This document shows, one piece after another, positions 37,433 through 45,335 of a stretch of DNA of 64,000 nt. Below the pieces are notes generated by a model. The model saw nothing but the letters and a program-made list of their open reading frames with translations, was not told the origin of the DNA and ran no database searches. Position 1 is the stretch's first letter; every line of letters begins with the position of its first letter. The position numbers and the translations under genes were made by a program. The DNA comes from DAITMV01 sp046318595 (GTDB taxonomy: Bacteria > Pseudomonadota > Gammaproteobacteria > Burkholderiales > Burkholderiaceae_B), in the NCBI GenBank assembly GCA_046318595.1, contig JBKCTV010000003.1, positions 1 through 64,000 of the forward strand. The letters run 5' to 3'.

Positions 37433-39606
37433 TCCATCAACTCCTCAAAGTTGATAGCAATCCGTCCCGCCAGTTCTACCGCTTTATCATTCAATTCGGC
37501 CAGTTCGTTGTGGATTTCGCGCAGCTTCTCGACGAAGTCGTCTTCATCCTCGACCGCTCCTGCCGCCACGCCCACGTAGCGCCCCGGCGTCAGCGAATAG
37601 TCGTTGGCGGCGATCTCGTCAATCGTCACCGACCTGCAAAGGCCCGGTACGTCCTCGAACACCCCATGCGGGAAGCGACTGTGCAGCCAGTGGACTTGAT
37701 GGATGAAGTAGGCGGCCTGCTTCAATGCGTCGAGCACCGCATCGCGCACGCTAGGGTCTTCATTCTTCTTCGCGTCGGCAGTCAGCAAGGCACGCTTGGC
37801 TTCGCGGGCGGCCTTGCCGTCGAAAGCCTTGCTTTGCCGGGCGCGCAGCTGCTTTTCTGCGGTGTCTAGCAGCTTGAGCCACTGTTTGTGGCGGGCTTCC
37901 AGGGCCTTGCCCATGGCTTTGAGCTGAGGCGCCAGGACATCCAGCGTGACTTGCAGCGCCACCTGCGCGGCGTGGCTGGCGAGGTCGGCCTGGGCAACAG
38001 CAGCGCGGGCTTGGGTGCAGGCAGTCAGCAGTTCCACGATGGCATCTGCCGGGTGAGTATCGGCCTGCGCGCCAGCCAGGTCTGCCTTGAAGGCGTCGAG
38101 CTGGGCCCGGGTGATGTGTGCATCTTCGGGCTGGTCGGCATTCAGTTCAGCCAGTGTGGCACCCAGCGCGAACTGCTTTAACTGCGTGGCCAGCCCTTCC
38201 ACGGTAGCGGTGTCGGCGGCGATGCGATCCGAAATAGCAGCCAGCCATTCATCCACACGCCGCTGGTAGCGAGCAACAAGCATCACGAACTTCTCGGCCT
38301 CGCCCCGGTACAGCCAGACTATTGCCGAGAGGTTGGCATGCTGCTCGTCGGTGAAGATGTGCGAGCGCGCCGAGACAACGTAGTAAACGTTGCGCGCGTC
38401 GATCATCAGCACATGGTCTTTCAGGTCATGCGGCTTGCCCTTGTCGAAGAACCACAGCGTGCAGGGCAGGCTGCGGGTGTAGAAGAACTTGTTGCCAATC
38501 GCTATCATCAGGTCGACGTGGCCGGTCTTGACCAGCTTTTCGCGGATGTCACGGTCTTTGTTGCCGGCGTCCGAGGCGCTGGACGCCATAACGAAACCGG
38601 CACGACCGGTGTCGTTCAGATAGGCGTAGAAATACTGAATCCACAGGCTGTTGGCGTTGCTGATGGCGCCGGTCTTGGCATTGGTGCCGGGCAGGCCGAA
38701 GGGCAGGCGCCCGCTGCCACTGGCTTGGCCTTCGATCTTCTTGGTGTCCACGCCGTCGACGTTGAACGGCGGGTTGGCCATGACGAAGTCACACTGGCCG
38801 ATGAGGTGGTCCACCTGGTCGTAAAACGTGTTGCCCTGGCGGATGTTGGAGGCATCCAGCCCATGCACCACCAAGTTCATGCGAGCGAGTTTGGTGTTGG
38901 TGTCGCTCTTTTCCTGGCCGTGGAAGGTGACGGTGTCGTTGGCTCGTCTATGGCGCACGTCTTCGATGAAGTGGCCGGTCTGCACGAACATGCCCGCCGA
39001 GCCGCAGGCCGGGTCCAGCACCAAGCCGTGGTCTGGTTCGATGATGTTCACAATCATCCGCACCAGGGACGGCGGCGTGAAGAACTCGCCGCCTTCCTGC
39101 GCGCCGCTCATGGCGAACTTGTTGAGGAAGTATTCGTAGATGCGGCCGAAAACGTCGCCGGTGGCGGCCTTGATGGCGGGGCGGTCGAATATCTTGACAA
39201 GTTCGGCCAGCAGGTCGGTCTCGAAGGCCGGGTAGCCGCGCGGCAGCGCCCCTTTGAGCACTTCGTATTCAGCCTCGATCACGTCCATGGCGCGGTCGAT
39301 CACCTCACCAACGTTCGCCCCTTGCGGTAGGCTGGCGATGCGGTCAAAGCGCGCTGCTTCGGGCAAGTAGATGGCGGCTCTACCTTGGAAGCCGAGCTTG
39401 ATCAGTGTCTCGCGCTGGGCGGCCGGCACCTGCGGCGGGATATCGACCTCGATCTCGGGCAGATAGGCCTTGAACCGGTTGTCGGCGTGGCGCAGAAAAA
39501 TCAACCCAAGCACCGGCATGGCGTATTCAGCGGCGGTGAGCTTGGAATTGGCACGCAGCTGGTCGGCAGCTTCCCAGAGTTCGTTTTCGAGTTGCTGGAC
39601 GTTCAT
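37429..39606 (-). CDS. hsdM: Type I N6-adenine DNA methyltransferase, long form
   Basis: 725 residues. The N-terminal HsdM helical domain is followed by SAM motif I LDPACGSAGMFVQ near 201 and the catalytic NPPF near 278 (FVMANPPFNVDG); the end is the HsdM tail DYSLTPGRYVGV and a coiled coil. Between them, residues ~450-650, sits an Ala/Gln-rich helical insert that most ~500-residue HsdM proteins lack. It methylates adenine in the HsdS target. The ATG overlaps the stop of a small HTH fragment (ATGA) at its 5' side. Confidence 0.94.
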   Translation of the reverse strand: MNVQQLENELWEAADQLRANSKLTAAEYAMPVLGLIFLRHADNRFKAYLPEIEVDIPPQVPAAQRETLIKLGFQGRAAIYLPEAARFDRIASLPQGANVGEVIDRAMDVIEAEYEVLKGALPRGYPAFETDLLAELVKIFDRPAIKAATGDVFGRIYEYFLNKFAMSGAQEGGEFFTPPSLVRMIVNIIEPDHGLVLDPACGSAGMFVQTGHFIEDVRHRRANDTVTFHGQEKSDTNTKLARMNLVVHGLDASNIRQGNTFYDQVDHLIGQCDFVMANPPFNVDGVDTKKIEGQASGSGRLPFGLPGTNAKTGAISNANSLWIQYFYAYLNDTGRAGFVMASSASDAGNKDRDIREKLVKTGHVDLMIAIGNKFFYTRSLPCTLWFFDKGKPHDLKDHVLMIDARNVYYVVSARSHIFTDEQHANLSAIVWLYRGEAEKFVMLVARYQRRVDEWLAAISDRIAADTATVEGLATQLKQFALGATLAELNADQPEDAHITRAQLDAFKADLAGAQADTHPADAIVELLTACTQARAAVAQADLASHAAQVALQVTLDVLAPQLKAMGKALEARHKQWLKLLDTAEKQLRARQSKAFDGKAAREAKRALLTADAKKNEDPSVRDAVLDALKQAAYFIHQVHWLHSRFPHGVFEDVPGLCRSVTIDEIAANDYSLTPGRYVGVAAGAVEDEDDFVEKLREIHNELAELNDKAVELAGRIAINFEELME

Positions 39607-39695
39607 TCAATCGTTCTCGTTACTTTGCGTTCGCGCCAGCGGTAAACAGTGTCCTTCACCACGCCCAGATGCCGGGCAACATTATGGTGGCGCAT
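39603..39695 (-). pseudogene. Remnant of a small HTH (excisionase-like) gene ahead of hsdM
   Basis: A 30-codon frame from ATG 39695 reads a helix-turn-helix: NVARHLGVVKDTVYRWRERK, the pattern of small MerR/excisionase-type DNA-binding proteins, and then stops in a TGA that overlaps the hsdM ATG. The N-terminal beta/arm residues and the usual C-terminal wing are missing, and the frame is closed by a stop five codons before the ATG. It is either a broken regulator of the module or a leader peptide coupled to hsdM. Confidence 0.5.
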
Positions 39696-39717
39696 GAGAC
39701 TTTCGAATCAAACGGCT

Positions 39718-41319
39718 TCAGTCGCTCAGCGCCAGCGTCTGCAGATAGTCCTCGTAATTGCCTTTGTAATCGACGATTCCTTCCGGTTTGATTTCCCAGA
39801 TGCGGTCGGCGACGGCCGATACGAACTCCCGGTCGTGCGACACCATGAACAGTGTGCCCTCGAACTTTTCCAGGGCGAGCTGCAGTGACTCAATCGACTC
39901 CATATCCAGATGATTGGTCGGCTCGTCGAGCAGCAACACATTATGCCGGCCCAACATCAGGCGCCCGAACACGAGCCGGTTTTTCTCGCCACCGGACAGA
40001 ACGCGCACGTTTTTCTGAATATCGTCACCGGAAAACAGCAGCCGACCGAGAATGCCACGCACCGCCTGATCGTCGTCGCCTTCCTGGGTATAACGCGACA
40101 CCCAGTCGACGAGTACCAGCTCCTGTGCGAACTCGTCGCTCACATCCTGCGCCATGTAACCGAGGTTGGCGTTTTCCGACCATTTGATTCGCCCCTGATC
40201 GGGCGGCAGCGTGCCAGCCAGCATACGCAGCAAGGTGGTTTTACCGACGCCGTTGGCGCCGACGATACCGATTTTCTCGCCGGCCTCGACCATCAGCGAT
40301 AGATTACGAATGACGGTTTGGCCGTCATAAGCTTTGCTGACGCCGTCGAGTTCGACCGCCTGCCGGTGCATGACCTTTTTCTGCTCGAAACGAATGTAGG
40401 GGTTTTGCCGCGATGACGGCTTGACGACGACCGTTTCGGCCTTGATTTTTTCGATCTGCTTTTGTCGGGAAGTCGCTTGCCGGGCTTTTGCTTTATTGGC
40501 GGCAAAGCGTCGAACGAAATCCTGAAGCTCGACGATCCGCTCTTTGGCGCGAGCATTATCGGCGGTGAGTTGCGAGCGCGCCTGAACCGACGCCAGCATG
40601 TAATCGTCGTAATTCCCAGGGTAGACCCGCACACTGGCGTAGTCCAGATCTGCCATATGCGTGCAGACCGAGTTCAAGAAATGCCGGTCGTGACTGATGA
40701 TGATCATGGTGCTGTCGTACTGGTTCAGCAGATCTTCCAGCCAGCGAATGGTGTTGATATCGAGGTTGTTGGTCGGTTCGTCGAGCAGCAGCACGTCTGG
40801 CTTGGAAAACAAGGCCTGCGCCAGCAGCACCCGCAGCTTGAGGCCTGGCGCCACCTCGCGCATCGGCCCTTCGTGCAACTCCTCGGGCACTCCCACACCC
40901 AGGAGCAGTTGGCCGGCACGGGCCTGCGCCTCGTACCCCCCATATTCGGCGAACTTGGCTTCGAGCTCGGCGGCGCGCATGTAATCGTCGTCGGTCGCTG
41001 CCATATCGGCATAAATGGCGTCGCGGTCGGTCATTGCCTGCCACATTTCGCCGTGCCCCATCAGTACAGCGTCAAGCACGCGGACGTCTTCGAAGGCGTA
41101 TTGATCCTGGCGGAGCTTACCCAGGCGCACATGCGGATCCTTGACGACGCTGCCAGCGCTCGGCTCCAGGTCGCCACCGAGAATTTTCATGAGTGTCGAC
41201 TTGCCGCTGCCGTTGGCGCCGATCAGGCCGTAGCGGTGGCCCTCGCCGAATTTGACGTTGACGTTTTCGAACAGCGGCTTGGCGCCGAACTGTATGGTAA
41301 GACTGGCAGTGGACAGCAT
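39718..41319 (-). CDS. ybiT: ABC-F ATPase, YbiT type
   Basis: 533 residues, two ATP-binding domains and no membrane segments. Domain 1: Walker A GANGSGKST, the degenerate signature VAPGLKLRVLLAQAL typical of YbiT, LLLDEPTNNLD. Linker of ABC-F type with KARQATSRQKQIEKIK. Domain 2: GANGVGKTT, LSGGEKNRLVFG, LLLDEPTNHLD. ABC-F proteins bind the ribosomal E site and relieve stalled translation; YbiT is a housekeeping type. The gene lies just outside the restriction-module border, 23 bases from the HTH remnant. Confidence 0.92.
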   Translation of the reverse strand: MLSTASLTIQFGAKPLFENVNVKFGEGHRYGLIGANGSGKSTLMKILGGDLEPSAGSVVKDPHVRLGKLRQDQYAFEDVRVLDAVLMGHGEMWQAMTDRDAIYADMAATDDDYMRAAELEAKFAEYGGYEAQARAGQLLLGVGVPEELHEGPMREVAPGLKLRVLLAQALFSKPDVLLLDEPTNNLDINTIRWLEDLLNQYDSTMIIISHDRHFLNSVCTHMADLDYASVRVYPGNYDDYMLASVQARSQLTADNARAKERIVELQDFVRRFAANKAKARQATSRQKQIEKIKAETVVVKPSSRQNPYIRFEQKKVMHRQAVELDGVSKAYDGQTVIRNLSLMVEAGEKIGIVGANGVGKTTLLRMLAGTLPPDQGRIKWSENANLGYMAQDVSDEFAQELVLVDWVSRYTQEGDDDQAVRGILGRLLFSGDDIQKNVRVLSGGEKNRLVFGRLMLGRHNVLLLDEPTNHLDMESIESLQLALEKFEGTLFMVSHDREFVSAVADRIWEIKPEGIVDYKGNYEDYLQTLALSD

Positions 41320-41338
41320 GGGGCGCGATCAGGTGGAA

Positions 41339-42286
41339 TCAGGACCGGATTTTAGCAGCAATCGGACTACAGTCAGGGGCCTCAGTCAGCACGGCACGCG
41401 TATCGGTAGAGGCCAGGCGAATCTCGACTCCAAAAGGCAAACTCGCCTTCATCGCCACATGCCCAAAGGAAAAATTCGTGAGCCACGGCGTCGTGGTGAT
41501 ACTCGACAAGTATTCCCAGACGCTCGGCAAATCGTAGCCATTGTCGAGCGGCGATGGCTTCCAGTCGGAAAACTGCCCGAGAAGAACCGCCTGCTGTCGA
41601 TCGAGTACGCCGGCTTGCGCAAGCTGGATCAGCATACGCTCGACGCGATACGGATGCTCGTTGACGTCCTCGATGAACAAAACACCGCCGTCAAGCGCTG
41701 GAAAATGCCGCGTACCCAGCAGGCTGCAAAGCACGGTCAGGTTGCCGCCCCAGAGCCGCCCGCTTCTGCTCGAAAAACCAGCCGACGCTCGTCGACATTC
41801 CCACTCGATGCTCACGCTTCCCGCCAACCACTCAGCAAAGCAGCGCAGCATTCCGGCATCCGGCGTTTCTGCACCAAAATCGCCGCATACCATCGGCCCA
41901 TGCAGGCAAATGGGCGCTGATACATGACACAAGCCTAGTTGCAACAAACTGATATCGCTGTGTCCGCACAATACAGAACCGCTCGTCGCCAGCGCCCGCC
42001 CCAGGCGCTCAAAATGGATTCGGTCGATCAACCGGCTCAGCCCATAGCCGCCGCGCGCAGCAATCACCAAGGTCGGCTCGGCGAGGTCATACAAGGATTC
42101 CAGACACGCCAGCCTAGTCATGTCGTCGCCAGCAAACCGTTGATAAGCGCCCAACACGGCAGGTTGAACTTCGACCGACCCGACCAAGCCAGTCAGCACC
42201 TCGACACCGCGCCATAAAGCCGCATGATCGGTAACCACACCGCTGGGTGCAATCACCAGCGCTTTGGAAAAACGGCTTTGACTCAT
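41339..42286 (-). CDS. ldcA: LD-carboxypeptidase (S66 family)
   Basis: 315 residues from ATG 42286, which overlaps the tadA stop (ATGA); a longer start 36 bases up lies inside tadA. S66 peptidases cleave the L-Lys/DAP-D-Ala bond of cytoplasmic murein tetrapeptides in cell-wall recycling. The catalytic Ser is in GHSDIS, with the neighbouring AARGGYGLSRLID; Glu and His are expected in the later NEHPYRVERML and FGHVAMKASLPFG. MccF proteins that cleave microcin C share the fold, so this is LdcA by size and context rather than by proof. Confidence 0.88.
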   Translation of the reverse strand: MSQSRFSKALVIAPSGVVTDHAALWRGVEVLTGLVGSVEVQPAVLGAYQRFAGDDMTRLACLESLYDLAEPTLVIAARGGYGLSRLIDRIHFERLGRALATSGSVLCGHSDISLLQLGLCHVSAPICLHGPMVCGDFGAETPDAGMLRCFAEWLAGSVSIEWECRRASAGFSSRSGRLWGGNLTVLCSLLGTRHFPALDGGVLFIEDVNEHPYRVERMLIQLAQAGVLDRQQAVLLGQFSDWKPSPLDNGYDLPSVWEYLSSITTTPWLTNFSFGHVAMKASLPFGVEIRLASTDTRAVLTEAPDCSPIAAKIRS

Positions 42287-43008
42287 AAAACCCCATCCGT
42301 GCTCGGCAAAAATGTTTTCCATGACACCGCCGATTCGCCAGCGACGAACACCGCCAGCGCGCGTAGCCGGGCACGTTCGGTTTCCATCAAGCCCCCAGCC
42401 AGCCGTTCACACAAATCGTCATAAGTGTTGCCTGCCAACTGAACGGGCATATCGATACCAGAGGCCCGCAATTTGACGATCAGGGCAGCGTCGAGACCCG
42501 GCAAATGCTCCAGCCGTTCGATCCGCTGCAAACGCTCCGCCAAAACCGGCCGCCGCGCCAGAAAAAACCGCTGCAGCAACTCCTGCGACTCCACAGCCAG
42601 GCAACCACCTTGCGCCAAGAAACGATGATTCAACTGCGGCTGATCGTGCAACCCGAGCACCGACCCGCAAGCGCCTGCCCGCGCATCCGCCGCACCGAAA
42701 ACCACCCGCCCGATACGTGCATGCAAAATCGCCCCGGCACACATCGCACAAGGCTCCAGGCTCACATACAGCGTTGCATCGATCAGCCGATAGTTGCCAA
42801 GCACTTCGCCAGCGCGGCGAATGACCAACATTTCCGCATGCGCCGTGGGGTCGTGCAAACCAATCGGCGTGTTATGCGCCTCGGCCAATATCCGTTCGCC
42901 CAGCGTCAACACCGCACCGACCGGCACCTCGCCGCCCGCTTCCGCCAGCGCGGCCTGGGCCAGCGCACGTTGCATTATTGCCAGGTCAAAAGCCGAAAAT
43001 TCCCTCAT
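42283..43008 (-). CDS. tadA: tRNA-specific adenosine deaminase with C-terminal extension
   Basis: 241 residues. The deaminase part (1-~160) has HAEMLVIRRAGE with catalytic Glu and the PCAMCAGAI zinc motif; it converts A34 to inosine in tRNA-Arg(ACG). The usual TadA ends around residue 165; here another ~80 residues follow (LPGLDAALIVKLRASGID, ...LAVFVAGES), of helical, possibly helix-hairpin-helix-like character. The ATG overlaps the stop of a CorA fragment and the stop overlaps ldcA. Confidence 0.9.
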   Translation of the reverse strand: MREFSAFDLAIMQRALAQAALAEAGGEVPVGAVLTLGERILAEAHNTPIGLHDPTAHAEMLVIRRAGEVLGNYRLIDATLYVSLEPCAMCAGAILHARIGRVVFGAADARAGACGSVLGLHDQPQLNHRFLAQGGCLAVESQELLQRFFLARRPVLAERLQRIERLEHLPGLDAALIVKLRASGIDMPVQLAGNTYDDLCERLAGGLMETERARLRALAVFVAGESAVSWKTFLPSTDGVL

Positions 43009-43208
43009 CTACAGCCAGCCCAATCGATTGCCAGAATCTGCAGGCCGACCTTAGGCTGAAGCGCCAACAATTCGTTTTCGTTGTCAGCCGTGTCGCGCAG
43101 AGCTACCCAGACGAAACTATCCTGATGGTCGACATAGTCGCTGATTTCATCCGTGGGGATATCTTTGAGCTTATTCCCATTCCGGTAAACCGCGCAATTG
43201 ACCAGCAT
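43005..43208 (-). pseudogene. corA: N-terminal fragment of a CorA magnesium transporter gene
   Basis: 67 codons beginning MLVNCAVYRNGNKLKDIP, then DEISDYVDHQDSFVWVALRD, which matches the first ~60 residues of betaproteobacterial CorA; the downstream LQPKVGLQILAID is still CorA-like and then the frame ends (WAGCR-TGA). The rest of the ~320-residue protein, including the pore helices with GMN, is absent, so no transporter can be made. Its stop overlaps the tadA ATG. A functional short regulator is possible but a deletion relic is more likely. Confidence 0.65.
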
Positions 43209-43250
43209 GCAGTAAAATCCTTCGTTTACAGAAGCGTTGCCGCTATTCTA

Positions 43251-44399
43251 ATGCCAGTTCGCATGCTTACCGAAGCGCTCATAGCGCTTGCCTCAACCAC
43301 GCCCGACGACAGTGGCTGCCAGGCCCTCATCGCCGCCCGCTTGCGTGCCATCGGCTTCGATTGCGAAACGCTCGAAGCAGGTCCAGCCGACTTTCGCGTG
43401 ACCAACCTCTGGGCGAAACGCGCCGGCCGCCGCCCTGGCCCGCTGGTAGTGCTGGCAGGACACACCGACGTGGTGCCGACGGGCCCGCTCGAGAAATGGC
43501 AATCGCCGCCGTTCGTGCCGACCGAGCGCGCCGGGCGGCTGTATGGGCGCGGCAGTGCCGACATGAAAACCTCGCTTGCCGCGATGGTCGTCGCCGCCGA
43601 GGAGTTCGTCGCCCAGCATCCGGACCACGCCGGATCGATCGCTTTTTTGCTGACCTCGGACGAAGAAGGTCCGGCCAACGACGGCACCGTCATGGTTTGT
43701 CGCGAACTGCAACGGCGCGGCGAACGGCTCGACTATTGCATCGTCGGCGAGCCGACTTCGGTCACCCATCTCGGCGACATGTTCAAAAATGGCCGGCGCG
43801 GCTCGCTGTCTGGCAAGCTGACCGTGCACGGCACGCAAGGGCACATCGCTTACCCGCACCTGGCCAACAATCCGATTCACCGTTGCGTGCCGGTGCTGTC
43901 TGAGCTGGTCGGCACGGTATGGGACGATGGCAACGACTATTTCCCGCCAACCACCTGGCAGATCAGTAATCTCAAGGCCGGCACCGGCGCGACCAACGTC
44001 ATTCCCGGCAGCATCGAAGTGCTATTCAACTTCCGTTATTCCACAGCCAGCACGCCAGATGGCCTAAAAGCCCGACTGCAAGCCGTTCTGGACCGCCACC
44101 AACTATCCTACGACGTCGAGTGGACCCTCGGCGGCGAGCCGTTTCTCACGCCGCACGGCACATTGTGCGCCGCCCTGGCGACAGCGATTCGCGCGGAAAC
44201 CGGTTTGCAGCCAGAGCTGTCGACCACGGGGGGTACCAGCGACGGCCGCTTTCTGGCCAAAATCTGCGCCGAAGTCGTCGAGTTCGGTCCGCCGAACGCC
44301 ACTATTCATCAGATCGACGAAAACATCGAGGTGCGATTCATCGAACCGCTCAAAAATATTTATCGCCGCACCCTCGAAAACCTTCTTTTAACCTGCTGA
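43251..44399 (+). CDS. dapE: Succinyl-diaminopimelate desuccinylase
   Basis: 382 residues from ATG 43251; ATG 43263 is equally possible and neither has a clear ribosome-binding site. M20-type zinc enzyme: metal motifs LAGHTDVVPTG, GRGSADMKTSLAAM and TSDEEGPANDGT, with the later STTGGTSDGRF. It removes succinate from N-succinyl-LL-DAP in the diaminopimelate branch of lysine biosynthesis. The C terminus QIDENIEVRFIEPL is typical. prmB follows after 12 bases, an order I recall from Burkholderiales. Confidence 0.95.
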   Translation: MPVRMLTEALIALASTTPDDSGCQALIAARLRAIGFDCETLEAGPADFRVTNLWAKRAGRRPGPLVVLAGHTDVVPTGPLEKWQSPPFVPTERAGRLYGRGSADMKTSLAAMVVAAEEFVAQHPDHAGSIAFLLTSDEEGPANDGTVMVCRELQRRGERLDYCIVGEPTSVTHLGDMFKNGRRGSLSGKLTVHGTQGHIAYPHLANNPIHRCVPVLSELVGTVWDDGNDYFPPTTWQISNLKAGTGATNVIPGSIEVLFNFRYSTASTPDGLKARLQAVLDRHQLSYDVEWTLGGEPFLTPHGTLCAALATAIRAETGLQPELSTTGGTSDGRFLAKICAEVVEFGPPNATIHQIDENIEVRFIEPLKNIYRRTLENLLLTC

Positions 44400-44411
44400 G
44401 GACATGCCCCC

Positions 44412-45332
44412 ATGCACACCGACATTCCACTGACCGGCATCTGGCAGGAAGCCGCCGAACGCCTGGTGACTGTGGCCGACTGGCTGCGTTTCTCCGTTTC
44501 CTGCATGGAGGAGGCCAATGTTTTTTTCGGGCATGGCAGCGACAATGCCCATGACGAAGCGGTCTACCTCGTGCAAAAAGCGCTCAAGCTGAGCGTCGAG
44601 CACATCGAGCCTTATCTGAACGCGCGCCTGTTGCCGAGCGAAGCCCACAAGCTGGCGGCCTGGCTGCGCCGGCGCGTCGACGACCGGATGCCGACCGCCT
44701 ATCTGGCACATGAAGCCTGGCTGCAGGGGCAGCCGTTCTTCATCGACGAACGCGCGCTGGTGCCTCGCTCATTCATCGCCGAACTCTTGGCGGAAGGCTT
44801 GTCGCCCTGGGTCATCGACCCCGACAAAGTCGGTTCCATCCTCGACTTGTGCACAGGCTCAGCCTGCCTGGCGATTCTCGCGGCGCAGGCTTTTCCGCAG
44901 GCGAGCATCGACGCCGTCGACCTGTCCGCAGACGCGCTGGCAGTCGCGGAGATCAATATCCGCACCTATCGGCTGAGCGACCGCGTGCGTCCGATTTGCG
45001 CCGATTTGTTCGACTCGCCAGACCTCGGCACCTACGACTTGATCATGTGCAACCCGCCCTACGTCAACCACGCATCTATGGAGCGCCTGCCTGCCGAATA
45101 CCGCAACGAGCCGGCCCTTGCCCTGGACGGTGGCGCCGACGGCATGGACATCATTCGCAGGGTATTGCAGGGTGCGAAACGGCTCCTCAACACCGACGGT
45201 TTTTTGATAGTCGAACTCGGCAATGAGCAGGCACATTTCCTGGCGGCCTTCCCTGACTTGAAGGTGATCTGGCTCTCCGTTTCGGCCGGCGACAATCAGG
45301 TATTCCTGATCGAAAGGTCGGCGCTGCCCTGA
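44412..45332 (+). CDS. prmB: Protein N5-glutamine methyltransferase PrmB (ribosomal protein uL3)
   Basis: 306 residues. The helical N-terminal domain is followed by the SAM-binding site (LDLCTGSACLAILAA, VDLSADALAVAEIN) and the catalytic NPPY near residue 213. This fits PrmB, which methylates a Gln of ribosomal protein uL3, rather than PrmC that acts on release factors; the distinction comes from the DLCTGSACLAI pattern and from the dapE neighbour. It lies 12 bases after dapE and 3 bases before yheS. Confidence 0.9.
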   Translation: MHTDIPLTGIWQEAAERLVTVADWLRFSVSCMEEANVFFGHGSDNAHDEAVYLVQKALKLSVEHIEPYLNARLLPSEAHKLAAWLRRRVDDRMPTAYLAHEAWLQGQPFFIDERALVPRSFIAELLAEGLSPWVIDPDKVGSILDLCTGSACLAILAAQAFPQASIDAVDLSADALAVAEINIRTYRLSDRVRPICADLFDSPDLGTYDLIMCNPPYVNHASMERLPAEYRNEPALALDGGADGMDIIRRVLQGAKRLLNTDGFLIVELGNEQAHFLAAFPDLKVIWLSVSAGDNQVFLIERSALP

Positions 45333-45335
45333 ACC

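Noticed and set aside
38338..39330. 330-codon plus-strand frame
   Set aside because: Antisense to hsdM, whose SAM and NPPF motifs are in the expected places.
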